64,000 nucleotides of DNA. Origin: Microbacter sp. GSS18 (GTDB taxonomy: Bacteria; Actinomycetota; Actinomycetes; Actinomycetales; Microbacteriaceae). Of this stretch, positions 1 through 8,444 are shown in pieces. Within the stretch, counting starts at the first letter, position 1. Every line of letters begins with the position of its first letter. Position numbers and translations under genes: made by a program. The stretch covers positions 3,162,001 through 3,226,000 of the forward strand of contig CP119753.1 in the NCBI GenBank assembly GCA_029319145.1. Direction: 5' to 3'. The notes under the pieces are model-generated. The model did not search any database. It worked only from the letters and a program-made list of their open reading frames with translations, and was not told where the DNA came from.

Positions 1-10
1 CCGACCGCAT

Positions 11-241
11 CCGCCCCTGTCTGGTCGTCACGGCGCGGTAGCACCGGTTTCAGCGCCCGGGAGGTGCTGTTGTGCCGTGACGGCGGGAGAGCACGGGCTG
101 CCGGCGGGGGAGGTGCTGTTGTGCCGTGACGTCGGGATTGCACCGGAACCCGCCCGCTGGAGCTGCTGTTGCGCAGTGACGGTGGGATAGCACTGCAACT
201 GCACCCTGGAAGGTGCTGTTGCGCGGTGACGTCCGGATTGC
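11..241. repeat. ~50-bp tandem repeat, five degenerate hairpin units
   Basis: Units start near 11, 61, 110, 160 and 210, so the period is 49-51 bp. Each has a conserved part of about 34 bp followed by about 15 variable bases. The clearest unit (61-94) carries GTGCT at its start and AGCAC at its end, with an inner GCCG-TGA-CGGC, so it can fold as a double-stemmed hairpin. The first unit is the most diverged. The array stops four bases before the stop codon of the M20 gene, so it may act in 3' end formation of that transcript. Function unknown. Confidence 0.75.
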
Positions 242-244
242 GGG

Positions 245-1459
245 TCAGGCCAGGAACTCGCGGGCGGCCACCACGATGTTCGCGACGCCGTTGGAGAGCG
301 TGGGCTGCATGACGGGGGCGAAGTAGGGCGAGTGGTTCGTGGGGATGTCCTTCTCGATCGTCCCCTCGGACAGGGCGTGGGCGTACTTCTCCGGGTCCAC
401 GCCGCCCCAGAACCAGTAGACGAGCGGGGCGCCGGACTCGCGCGCGAACCACGACACGTCCTCGCTGCCGGTGAACATGCCCGGGTCGACCACGGTGCCC
501 TCGCCGAAGCTGCGCTCGAAGGCCGCGCGCAGGCGCGCGGTCGCGTCGACGTCGTTGATCGTCGGCGGGAGCGTGTGGTCGATCGTGATGTCGGGTGCGA
601 TCTCGGCGCCGGATGCCGCGGCCTCGGCCGTGATGATTCGCTCGACCTTCTGCATCACCTTGTCGCGCGCGGCGTCGTCGGGGTAGCGCAGGCTCAGCTC
701 GAGGGTCGCTTCGGCGGGGATGATGTTGTTCTTCAGGCCCGCATGGATCGATCCCACGGTCACCACGGCGACGTCGCGCGGGTCGACCTCGCGTGACGCG
801 ATCGTCTGCAGGCGCATGATCGTGGCCGCCGCCATCACGATCGGGTCGATCGTCGAGTGGGGCCGGGACCCGTGGCCGCCGCGACCGTGCAGCACGACGC
901 GCAGGCCATCGGAGGCCGCCATCTGCGTGCCGCTGCGCACGCCGATCGTGCCGGCCGGCAGGGGGGTGACGTGCTGGCCGAGGACGACGTCGGGCTTCGG
1001 ATACCGGTCCAGCACGCCGTCGGCGATCATCGCGTGGGCGCCGGCGCCGTACTCCTCGGCGGGCTGGAAGACGGTCACGATCGTCCCGGACCACTCGTCC
1101 TTCGAGCTCACGAGCTGCTCGAGCGCGCCGAGCATCGCGGTGATGTGCATGTCGTGCCCGCACGCGTGCATGACCGGGACATCGGTGCCGGCCGGGTCGA
1201 TGCCGCGCGCCAGGCTCGCGTACGGAAGCCCGCTGAGCTCGTGCACGGGGAGGCCGTCGGTGTCCGCGCGAAGCCATACGACCGGACCCTCGCCGTTGCG
1301 GATGATCGCGGCGATGCCGGTGCGCCCGATGCCCTCTTCGAACTCGATTCCCAGCTCCGTCAGCTTCGACGCGATCACGCCCGCCGTGCGGGTCTCCTGG
1401 AACGACAGCTCGGGGTGCCGGTGGAGATCGATGTACAGGGCCTCGAGGTCGAGCGTCAT
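245..1459 (-). CDS. M20 family metallo-amidohydrolase
   Basis: 404 residues, no signal peptide, so a cytoplasmic enzyme. The family removes N-acyl or related amide groups (hippurate hydrolase, N-acyl-amino-acid amidohydrolase, IAA-amino acid hydrolase). Visible motifs are RADTDGLPV near residue 64, the metal site HACGHDMH at 98-105 and FQPAEE near 132, in the order and spacing of the M20D subgroup. Length is normal. It starts 9 bp after the stop of the LacI regulator on the same strand, so it may be read from the alpha-glucosidase/lacI transcript, although the functions are not obviously linked. Substrate cannot be told from sequence. Confidence 0.9.
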   Translation of the reverse strand: MTLDLEALYIDLHRHPELSFQETRTAGVIASKLTELGIEFEEGIGRTGIAAIIRNGEGPVVWLRADTDGLPVHELSGLPYASLARGIDPAGTDVPVMHACGHDMHITAMLGALEQLVSSKDEWSGTIVTVFQPAEEYGAGAHAMIADGVLDRYPKPDVVLGQHVTPLPAGTIGVRSGTQMAASDGLRVVLHGRGGHGSRPHSTIDPIVMAAATIMRLQTIASREVDPRDVAVVTVGSIHAGLKNNIIPAEATLELSLRYPDDAARDKVMQKVERIITAEAAASGAEIAPDITIDHTLPPTINDVDATARLRAAFERSFGEGTVVDPGMFTGSEDVSWFARESGAPLVYWFWGGVDPEKYAHALSEGTIEKDIPTNHSPYFAPVMQPTLSNGVANIVVAAREFLA

Positions 1460-1468
1460 GTCCTGAGC

Positions 1469-2506
1469 CTACCCGGCGGCGGTATCCGCGCTCGGGCGGG
1501 CCGTGGAGCCCCGCACCACCAGCTGGTACGGCTGCGGCTCCACCGCGACCGTCATACGGTTCTCCGCCCCGGTCTCCTCGAGAGCGGCGAGGATCGCCTC
1601 GGCCGCGCGCTCGCCCTGGGCGCGCGGCGCCTGGTCAACCGTCGTCAGCTGGAAGAACGCGCCCAGCTCGTGGCCGTCGATGCCCACGACCGACAGGTCC
1701 TCGGGCACGCGATACCCGAGCTCGCGCGCGGCGAGCATGGTGCCGATCGCCATCTCGTCCGACGACGCGAAGACGGCGGTCGGCTGGGGGCCGGGCCTGC
1801 CCAGCAGCTGCTTGGCCGAGTGGAACCCGCCTTCGATCGTGAAGTCGCCGGGTTCGTAGAGATTGGGATAGATCGGGATGCCGGCGGCCTCGAGGGTCTG
1901 CTCGAAGCCGACGCGCCGCCGTCCGGGGATGTGGAAGTCGACGTCGGACTCGGGATCGGCGCCGATGTGGGCGATGCGCCGATGCCCCAGCGCGATCAGG
2001 TGCTCGGTCGCGAGCTGTGCCAGCGCCATGTCGTCCACCGTGAGCGAGCTGAGCCCGGGGTTGGGTCCTCCGATCGTGACGACGGGGAGGTCGAGCTCGC
2101 ACAGGCGCTGGATCTCGTCGGCGTCGAGCTCGAGCGAGATGGCGATCACGCCGTCCACGCGCCGGCGGCGCAGGAACTCCTCGAAGATGCTGTCCCGCTG
2201 CTCGCGTTCGACGCTGAGGCTGTAGAGGGTGATGTCGTAGCCGTCGCGCATCAGCCTGTCGGCGATGCCGGCGAGCACGGTGCTGAAGAACCAGCGGTCC
2301 AGGAAGGGCAGCAGCACCCCGATGTTGCGGGTGCGGCCGGAGGCGAGGCTCGACGCGGACGAGGACACGACGTAGCCGAGGGATTTCGCAGCGATGTCGA
2401 CGCGGGCCCGTGTCTTCTCGGACACGTGCCCGCGCCCGCTGAGCGCGCGCGACACCGTCGCGGTCGAGACGCCGGCCGCGCGAGCCACTTCGTCGATGCT
2501 GACCAC
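1469..2506 (-). CDS. LacI family transcriptional regulator of the alpha-glucosidase locus
   Basis: 345 residues. An N-terminal helix-turn-helix (SIDEVARAAGVSTATVSRAL, residues 3-22) is followed by the LacI hinge and a periplasmic-binding-protein-like sugar domain (IGVLLPFLDRWFF onward). It lies 24 bp after the alpha-glucosidase stop on the same strand, so the two probably form one operon. A perfect LacI-type palindrome in front of the glucosidase is the obvious target, which would make the system autoregulated. The inducer is probably an alpha-glucoside such as maltose, isomaltose or trehalose; this is inferred from the neighbour. It is a different regulator from the CebR-like protein at 57 kb. 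Confidence 0.92.
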   Translation of the reverse strand: MVSIDEVARAAGVSTATVSRALSGRGHVSEKTRARVDIAAKSLGYVVSSSASSLASGRTRNIGVLLPFLDRWFFSTVLAGIADRLMRDGYDITLYSLSVEREQRDSIFEEFLRRRRVDGVIAISLELDADEIQRLCELDLPVVTIGGPNPGLSSLTVDDMALAQLATEHLIALGHRRIAHIGADPESDVDFHIPGRRRVGFEQTLEAAGIPIYPNLYEPGDFTIEGGFHSAKQLLGRPGPQPTAVFASSDEMAIGTMLAARELGYRVPEDLSVVGIDGHELGAFFQLTTVDQAPRAQGERAAEAILAALEETGAENRMTVAVEPQPYQLVVRGSTARPSADTAAG

Positions 2507-2530
2507 GTCGTCACTCCATCCGGTCGGGTC

Positions 2531-4213
2531 TCAGGCCCCGGTCACCCACACGGTCGTGTCGCCGGGAAGCGCGCCGCCGTCGAGCGGCCCGCTCGCGACG
2601 ATCACATCGCCGGGAGGCAGCGCCACCGGCGCGTCGCCGGTGTTGGCCACCACGGTGATGTCGCCGTTGCGGAAAGCGAGCACGCTCGGGTCGTGCGCGT
2701 CGATCCACGTGAGGTCGCCGCTGCCCAGCGTATGCGCTCGACGGGCCGTCATGAGAGCCCGGTACAGCGACAGCGTCGAGCCGGGGTCCTCCGTCTGGAC
2801 GTCGCGGGCGAGCTCGGCCCATTCGGCCGGCTGCGGGAGCCACGATGCGCCGGTCGCGTTGAACCCGTAGGCGACGCCGTCCGCGGTCCACGGCAGCGGC
2901 ACGCGGCATCCGTCGCGTCCGTAGCGCTCGCCGTCGGTGCGGAACCACGTCGGGTCCTGACGGGCGTGCCCCGGGATCTCGATGACCTCGGGGAGGCCCA
3001 GCTCCTCGCCCTGGAAGATGTAGGCCGAGCCGGGGAGGGCCAGCATGACGGCCGTCGCGGCGCGGGCGCGCCGCAGACCCACGTCGGGGATGGGCTTGCC
3101 GGGCGAGTCCGGTCCGATGCCGTGGCCCTGCGGGTTCTCGGCGCTCAGCGCCAGACGCGACGCGTGACGGACGACATCGTGGTTCGACAGCACCCACGTG
3201 CTCGGTGCGCCCACCATGCCGTAGGCGCGGAGCGACTCGGTGACGACGGCGCGCAGCGCCTCGGCATCCCACTCGGTCTCGAGGTAGGCGAAGTTGAACG
3301 CCTGGTGCATCTCGTCGGGTCGCACCCACTGCGCGGTCTGGGCGGGCGTGGGCAGCCACGCCTCGGCGCACAGCGCCCGGTCGCCGTCGTACTCGGCGAG
3401 CAGGGCGTGCCAGTCGCGGTAGATCTCGTGCACGCCGTCCTGACCCCAGTAGGGCACGCCGGCCTCTTCGCCGCCCATCGAGCCGGCACGGGGATCGGGG
3501 GTGTAGTCGGGCAGCCCATCGGCCTTGACGAGGCCGTGGGCGACGTCGACGCGGAAGCCGTCGACGCCCCGATCGAGCCAGAAGCGCAGGATGCGGCGGA
3601 ACTCCGCGTGGACCTCGGGGTTGGTCCAGTCGAAGTCGGGCTGCGTCGAGTCGAAGAGGTGCAGGTACCACTGCCCCGCCGTGCCGTCGGCCTCGGTGAC
3701 GCGCGTCCAGGCGGGACCGCCGAAGACGGACTCCCAGTTGTTCGGCGGCACGTCGCCGTCGGGTCCGAGGCCGTCGCGGAAGACGTACCGGGCGCGCTCG
3801 GGGCTGCCCGGCGCAGCCGCGAGGGCGGACTGGAACCACGCGTGCTGATCGGACGAGTGGTTCGGAACGAGGTCGACGATGACGCGGATGCCGCGGCCGT
3901 GCGCGCCGGCGAGCATCTCGTCGAAGTCGGCGAGGGTGCCGAACAGCGGGTCGACGTCGCAGTAGTCCGACACGTCGTAGCCGGCGTCCTTCTGCGGCGA
4001 CCGCTGGAACGGGCTCAGCCAGATGGCGTCGACGCCGAGGTCGGCGAGGTCGTCGAGGTGCGCGGTGATGCCCGGCAGGTCGCCGATGCCGTCGCCCGAG
4101 GCGTCGGCGAACGAGCGCGGGTAGATCTGGTAGATGACGGCCGTGCGCCACCACTGATCGCCGGGCGCGGTCGGGGTGGCGTCGGCGAGGATTTCCGTCT
4201 CGGTCAGAGGCAT
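2531..4213 (-). CDS. GH13 alpha-glucosidase / oligo-1,6-glucosidase
   Basis: 560 residues from the ATG at 4213. GH13 catalytic regions are all present: VPNHSSDQHAW, the nucleophile Asp in GFRVDVAHG, the acid/base Glu in ALCAEAWLP and the third carboxylate in VLSNHDVVR. The length, the intracellular location (no signal peptide) and the QIYPRSFAD start of the barrel fit the alpha-glucosidase/oligo-1,6-glucosidase group, which releases glucose from short alpha-glucosides. A longer reading from a TTG at 4231 would put the start inside the LacI operator, so the ATG is preferred. Downstream lie its LacI regulator and the M20 hydrolase. The exact linkage specificity cannot be assigned. Confidence 0.92.
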   Translation of the reverse strand: MPLTETEILADATPTAPGDQWWRTAVIYQIYPRSFADASGDGIGDLPGITAHLDDLADLGVDAIWLSPFQRSPQKDAGYDVSDYCDVDPLFGTLADFDEMLAGAHGRGIRVIVDLVPNHSSDQHAWFQSALAAAPGSPERARYVFRDGLGPDGDVPPNNWESVFGGPAWTRVTEADGTAGQWYLHLFDSTQPDFDWTNPEVHAEFRRILRFWLDRGVDGFRVDVAHGLVKADGLPDYTPDPRAGSMGGEEAGVPYWGQDGVHEIYRDWHALLAEYDGDRALCAEAWLPTPAQTAQWVRPDEMHQAFNFAYLETEWDAEALRAVVTESLRAYGMVGAPSTWVLSNHDVVRHASRLALSAENPQGHGIGPDSPGKPIPDVGLRRARAATAVMLALPGSAYIFQGEELGLPEVIEIPGHARQDPTWFRTDGERYGRDGCRVPLPWTADGVAYGFNATGASWLPQPAEWAELARDVQTEDPGSTLSLYRALMTARRAHTLGSGDLTWIDAHDPSVLAFRNGDITVVANTGDAPVALPPGDVIVASGPLDGGALPGDTTVWVTGA

Positions 4214-4226
4214 CCCGCCAGGATAG

Positions 4227-4240
4227 TGCAAGCGCTTGCA
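4227..4240. promoter_or_regulatory. LacI-family operator (perfect 14-bp palindrome)
   Basis: TGCAAGCGCTTGCA is a perfect palindrome with the central CG typical of LacI-family sites. It ends 13 bp upstream of the alpha-glucosidase ATG (4213) in a 74-bp gap shared with the divergent apt gene (4288). Binding here would block the glucosidase promoter or its early leader. The likely ligand protein is the LacI regulator at 1469-2506. Confidence 0.8.
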
Positions 4241-4287
4241 GATTGGCTTGGAGCTGGATCGGGGCGACGCCTCGCTAGGGTGGCCTC

Positions 4288-4809
4288 GTGCAGCCCATCG
4301 ATGCCGTCACCCGCGCCGAGTCGCTCATCCGGACGATCCCCGACTATCCCGAGCCGGGCATCCTGTTCCGCGACATCACGCCGCTGCTGGCCGACGCCGA
4401 GGCGGTGCGCGCCGTCACCGACGCCATGATCGAGCCCTTCGCCGGCCGCTTCGACATCGTCGCCGGCGTCGAGGCGCGCGGCTTCCTGCTGGCCGGGGCG
4501 ATCGCGATCGCGGCGGGAGTGGGCCTGGTCCCGATCCGCAAGGCCGGGAAGCTCCCGCGGCCCGCGGCATCCGTCTCGTACTCCCTCGAGTACGGCACGG
4601 CGACGATCGAGGCCCACGACGACCTCGAACCCGGTCAGCGCGTGCTGCTCGTCGACGACGTGCTGGCCACCGGGGGCACCCTGGTCGCGGCCCACGACCT
4701 CGTGGCGCGCCTGGGCGGCGAGGTGGTCGGCACGAGCGTGCTCATGGAGCTCGAGGGGCTGGGCGGGCGCGCAGCCGTCGGCGACGTGCACACCGTCTTC
4801 ACGGCCTGA
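4288..4809 (+). CDS. apt: Adenine phosphoribosyltransferase
   Basis: 173 residues, GTG start. Converts adenine plus PRPP to AMP in purine salvage. The PRPP-binding loop reads VLLVDDVLATGGT (near residues 112-124), and the N-terminal IPDYPEPGILFRDITPL block and GVEARGFL are diagnostic of Apt. Length is normal for the family. Apt is often next to relA or secDF in Actinobacteria, but here it stands alone, divergent from the alpha-glucosidase. Its last 11 bp overlap the end of the convergent aminotransferase gene. Confidence 0.95.
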   Translation: MQPIDAVTRAESLIRTIPDYPEPGILFRDITPLLADAEAVRAVTDAMIEPFAGRFDIVAGVEARGFLLAGAIAIAAGVGLVPIRKAGKLPRPAASVSYSLEYGTATIEAHDDLEPGQRVLLVDDVLATGGTLVAAHDLVARLGGEVVGTSVLMELEGLGGRAAVGDVHTVFTA

Positions 4810-6550
4810 CGCCCTCGGCGCGGCGCGGCGGCGCCTGCGGCGACAGGCACACGGCCGGCAGATCGAACCAGCGCAGGTGCTCGAAGTCGGCCGACAGCCC
4901 AGTCGACCCTTCGCTCGTATCGACCGCCGCGCGCGCGAACAGCGTGCGGGCCTCATCCAGGTAGCCGGCCAGCGCCGACTCGGGCGCGCGCTCGTCGTTG
5001 TGGGGGAAGGTCAGCCGTCCCGACTCGTCGAAGTGGACCTGGGCGAGCCGCAGCGGCGGCTCGACGGGCCCGCGACGGTGGTGCCACAGGCCGCGCTCGG
5101 GATCGAATCGGTAGTCCGGCAGCAGCCGCCACCCGTCGCGCGCCACGAGCCGGACCGCCTCGACGAGGTAGTCGAACACGGCGGGCGAGATGAAGTAGTT
5201 GAAGTTGATGCGGACCCATCCCGGCTTGATGCCCTCGCAGCCGCGCGAGATCTCGCGGTCGTACTCCAGGGAGCGGTCGAGGTCGATGCCCAGAAGGTGG
5301 TGCCCGTAGGGCCCGGCGCACGAGCAGCCGCCGCGCGCCTGGACGCCGAACAGGTCGTTGAGGAGCGACACGACGAAGTTGTGGTGCAGGAATCTCCCCG
5401 AGGGCGTCCGGATCACGAACGAGACGATCGACAGGCGCTCGGCGTCGAGGTTGCCCAGCACCTCGATCGCCGGTTCGTCGCGCCACGCCGCGACGGCGCG
5501 GCGCAGGAAGTCCTCCTCGAGCGCGCGGATCGCCGTGACCCCCACAGCCTCCTTCAGCCCGAACACGACGCCCGCACGGATCGACTCCACGATGGCGGGC
5601 GTGCCGCCCTCCTCGCGATGCGCGACGTCGTCGAGGTAGCGGTGCTCGGTGGGGTTGACGTACGCCACGGTGCCGCCGCCGGGCACGTCCGGGACCCGAT
5701 TGCGGGCGAGGTCGCGGCGGATGACCAGGACGCCGGGAGTGCTCGGGCCGCCGATGAACTTGTGCGGGCTGAGGAAGATCGCGTCCTTGTACTCGCCGCT
5801 CGCCCGCGCCGCGTCGGGGTCGCCCCGGTGGTACATCTCGATGTCCACGTACGGGGCCGCGGCCGCGAAGTCCCAGAACGACAGCGCGCCGTGGGCGTGC
5901 AGCAGCGCCGAGATGCCGTGCGTGTCGCTGACGATGCCGGTGACGTTGCTCGCCGCCGAGAAAGAGCCGATTTTGAGCGGCCGATCGGCGTAGCGGACCA
6001 GCTCGGCCTCGAGCACCGCCTGGTCGATGTGCCCGTCGACGTCCTGCGGGATCGTGACGAGGTCGGCGATCGACTCTCGCCACGGCAGCTCGTTCGAGTG
6101 GTGCTCGAACGGGCCGATGAAGACCACCGGGCGCTGCGCGGCGGGGATGGCGTCGGTCACGTGGTAGCGGTCGTCGAGCTCGGCCGGCACGCGCAGTCCG
6201 AGCATGCCGGTGATCTTGTCGATCGCGCCGGTGGCGCCCGACCCGGCGAAGATCACCACGGTGTCGTCGTCGCCTCCCACGGCGCGGCGGATGACGTCGC
6301 GGGCGTCCTCGCGCAGGCGCGTGGTCTGCAGGCCCGTGCCGCTGGACTCGGTGTGGGTGTTGGCGTAGCGGGGGAGCACCTCGTCCCGGATGAAGTCCTC
6401 GATGAAGGTCAGCGCACGACCCGATGCGGTGTAGTCGGCATACGTCACCCGGCGCGGACCGTACGGACCCGGCACGACCTGATCGTCGCCGATGACCGAC
6501 TCGCGGATGCGGCGCACGAGCGGCGCCTCGCGGAGCTGTTCGATGTCCAC
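4799..6550 (-). CDS. Class V aminotransferase-fold PLP enzyme (cysteine desulfurase-like), long form
   Basis: 583 residues from the GTG at 6550; an open frame continues much further upstream but has no homology there. PLP-binding features are the Lys in FLSPHKFIGGP, an N-terminal VTYADYTASGRAL block and a Cys-containing RGGCSCAGPYG loop like that of SufS/CsdA enzymes. It is about 170 residues longer than a standard cysteine desulfurase; the last ~110 residues form an extra domain of unknown role. It is not next to suf or isc genes, so a role in Fe-S assembly is not supported. It could be a desulfurase, a lyase or an aminotransferase of unknown substrate. Confidence 0.85.
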   Translation of the reverse strand: MDIEQLREAPLVRRIRESVIGDDQVVPGPYGPRRVTYADYTASGRALTFIEDFIRDEVLPRYANTHTESSGTGLQTTRLREDARDVIRRAVGGDDDTVVIFAGSGATGAIDKITGMLGLRVPAELDDRYHVTDAIPAAQRPVVFIGPFEHHSNELPWRESIADLVTIPQDVDGHIDQAVLEAELVRYADRPLKIGSFSAASNVTGIVSDTHGISALLHAHGALSFWDFAAAAPYVDIEMYHRGDPDAARASGEYKDAIFLSPHKFIGGPSTPGVLVIRRDLARNRVPDVPGGGTVAYVNPTEHRYLDDVAHREEGGTPAIVESIRAGVVFGLKEAVGVTAIRALEEDFLRRAVAAWRDEPAIEVLGNLDAERLSIVSFVIRTPSGRFLHHNFVVSLLNDLFGVQARGGCSCAGPYGHHLLGIDLDRSLEYDREISRGCEGIKPGWVRINFNYFISPAVFDYLVEAVRLVARDGWRLLPDYRFDPERGLWHHRRGPVEPPLRLAQVHFDESGRLTFPHNDERAPESALAGYLDEARTLFARAAVDTSEGSTGLSADFEHLRWFDLPAVCLSPQAPPRRAEGVRP

Positions 6551-6775
6551 ACGCGCGAGGGTACGCCTGCGGAGCCGGCCGTGCCGGGGCCGGACGTCCC
6601 ACCGCGCTCGCTCCCATCCGGCCACCGCGCGTTGCGAGGCTGTTTCGCCTCGTGAACTTCCCGCGACGATCGGAGCGGATGCCTTCCACCCGGCCTCCGC
6701 CGGCCCTAGTTTCTCGAGCACGGCGAGGACGGCGCGTCCCAACCGTCGCGTCCCGCCGGGGACGGGAGCGCAGCC
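6551..6775. other. Divergent intergenic region with a weak GlnR-like half-site pair
   Basis: This 225-bp gap separates the aminotransferase from the NCS2 permease and must hold both promoters. The one structured element is at 6636-6652, where CGAGGC and GCCTCG form a short inverted repeat. It contains GTTTC (6642-6646), then N6, then TGAAC; on the minus strand this reads GTTCA-N6-GAAAC. That is a partial match to the nitrogen-regulator sites found near the other purine genes, and on its own it is weak. No clear -35/-10 pair was seen. Confidence 0.3.
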
Positions 6776-8320
6776 ATGACCAGCACCGACGAAGACCACG
6801 CCGCCGCCGACGCGAAGGCGGCGAAGAAGGCCGCCCGCCGCGAGCGGGCGAACAGCAACTCGGTCGATTCGATTCCGCCGCTCGCCCGCCTGTTCCCGCT
6901 GGGGCTCCAGCACGTGCTCGCGCTCTACGCCGGAGCGGTCGCCGTGCCGCTCATCGTCGGTGGCGCGCTCGGATACTCCTCGGCCGACCTCGCCTTCCTC
7001 ATCAGCGCCGATCTGTTCATCGCCGGCATCGCGACGATCGTCCAGTCGGTCGGCTTCTGGCGCTTCGGCGTGCGTCTGCCCCTCATGCAGGGCGTGACCT
7101 TCGCCGCCGTCGGGCCGATGATCGCCATCGGGCTCGAGCACGGCATCACGACGATCTTCGGATCGGTGATCGCGTGCGGCCTGTTCATGATCCTCATCGC
7201 GCCGTTCTTCTCGCAGCTGCTGCGCTTCTTCCCGCCGATCGTCACGGGAACGGTGATCCTCATCATCGGCCTCTCGCTCATGCGGGTCGCGGCCGGCTGG
7301 ATCATGACGGGTTCGTCGGAGGAGGAGCCCGGCGCCCCGCCGATCAACATCGCGTTCGCCTTCGGGACCCTGCTGTTCATCGTGCTCATCGAGCGCTTCG
7401 CGCCGGCGGCGCTCGCGCGCGTCTCGGTGCTGCTGGGCCTCGTGGCCGGAACGGTCGCGGCGCTGTTCGTGCCGGGCATGGTCGACTGGTCGGGCGTCGG
7501 CGAGGCCGGCTGGTTCGCCGTGGTGACGCCGTTCCACTTCGGCCTGCCGACCTTCGAACTGGCCTCGATCGTGTCGATGATCATCGTCGGCATCGTGATC
7601 ATGACCGAGACCACCGGCGACATGATCGCCGTCGGCGAGATCGTCGAGAAGCCGGTGACGCGCCGTCAGCTGGCAGACGGCCTGCGCGCCGACGGCCTGG
7701 GCACCGTGCTCGGCGGCATCTTCAACACGTTCCCCTACACCGCGTTCGCGCAGAACGTCGGGCTGGTCTCGCTCACCGGCGTGAAGTCCCGCTACGTCGC
7801 GACGATGGCAGGGGCCCTGCTGGTGGTCCTCGGACTCATCCCCAAGGTCTCGGCGCTGGTCGAAGGCGTCCCACGTGCGGTGCTGGGCGGCGCCGGCATC
7901 GCGCTGTTCGGGATGGTGGCGGCCTCCGGCATCCGCACGCTCGCCAAGGTGAAGTTCGACAACCGCAACGTGCTCATCGTCGCGATCTCGGTCGGGATCG
8001 CCCTGCTGCCGACCGTGACGCCGACCATCTACGAGCAGTTCCCGTCGTGGTTCCAGCTCATCTTCGACTCCGGCATCTCGGCCGGCGCGATCGTCGCGAT
8101 CCTGCTGAATCTGCTGCTGAACTCGCATCAGCTGCGCGACGATCCCGCGATCTCGGCCCACGACGCGGTGCGCGGCCCGGCCGCGGCGGCCCTCGTCCAT
8201 CCCGATGCGACCGGCACGGGCCTGATCCCGACCCACGCGTTCGACGGCGACGGCAAGCTCGTCCAGGTGGTCCCGACGGCCGAGGGCGCAGAGCCGGGGA
8301 CGCCCGCGAAGGAGTCCTGA
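6776..8320 (+). CDS. NCS2 family xanthine/urate-type permease
   Basis: 514 residues with about 12-14 hydrophobic segments after a charged 30-residue N-terminus. NCS2 proteins are proton symporters for nucleobases. The family signature here is FAQNVGLVSLTGVKSRYV, with QNxGxxxxTG as in xanthine/urate transporters (PbuX, PucJ/K, UapA type) and not the TTYGENIG form of uracil permeases. ATG start at 6776 with GGGAG about 10 bp upstream. No catabolic gene is directly beside it, but the urate cluster lies 8 kb away. Urate or xanthine uptake is the most likely role. Confidence 0.88.
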   Translation: MTSTDEDHAAADAKAAKKAARRERANSNSVDSIPPLARLFPLGLQHVLALYAGAVAVPLIVGGALGYSSADLAFLISADLFIAGIATIVQSVGFWRFGVRLPLMQGVTFAAVGPMIAIGLEHGITTIFGSVIACGLFMILIAPFFSQLLRFFPPIVTGTVILIIGLSLMRVAAGWIMTGSSEEEPGAPPINIAFAFGTLLFIVLIERFAPAALARVSVLLGLVAGTVAALFVPGMVDWSGVGEAGWFAVVTPFHFGLPTFELASIVSMIIVGIVIMTETTGDMIAVGEIVEKPVTRRQLADGLRADGLGTVLGGIFNTFPYTAFAQNVGLVSLTGVKSRYVATMAGALLVVLGLIPKVSALVEGVPRAVLGGAGIALFGMVAASGIRTLAKVKFDNRNVLIVAISVGIALLPTVTPTIYEQFPSWFQLIFDSGISAGAIVAILLNLLLNSHQLRDDPAISAHDAVRGPAAAALVHPDATGTGLIPTHAFDGDGKLVQVVPTAEGAEPGTPAKES

Positions 8321-8406
8321 CGCCGGAATCCGGGCATCCGGACCATCGATCGGCAGTGCGGGTGCCGAAGGACGGCGCGATCGGATCGGGACGGCGCCGG
8401 TCACAC

Positions 8407-8433
8407 GTAACCCGAACGCAACGAACCTGGGAC
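8407..8433 (+). promoter_or_regulatory. Possible nitrogen-regulator-like motif before the transglutaminase operon
   Basis: GTAAC (8407-8411), six bases, GCAAC (8418-8422), six bases, GGGAC (8429-8433). The 11-bp phasing is that of GlnR half-sites, but two of the three units carry a mismatch. It lies 11 bp before the ATG, too close for a simple activator site unless the transcript is leaderless. Kept only as a weak candidate. Confidence 0.2.
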
Positions 8434-8444
8434 ATCCTGTATTC

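Noticed and set aside
11..241. Repeat array that looks at first like a CRISPR
   Set aside because: The variable parts are only about 15 bp, the repeats are degenerate, each unit is itself a hairpin, and no cas genes are present.
1469..2506. Assigning this LacI protein as the CebR of the window
   Set aside because: It is coupled to an alpha-glucosidase with a TGCAAGCGCTTGCA operator, whereas the CebR-type boxes sit with the second LacI gene.
4214..4231. TTG start at 4231 for the alpha-glucosidase
   Set aside because: It lies inside the LacI palindrome and adds only six unconserved residues; the ATG at 4213 fits family length and promoter layout.
857..4429. Very long plus-strand open frame across the M20, lacI and glucosidase genes
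   Set aside because: It is the antisense of three well-supported genes and has the composition of a shadow frame.
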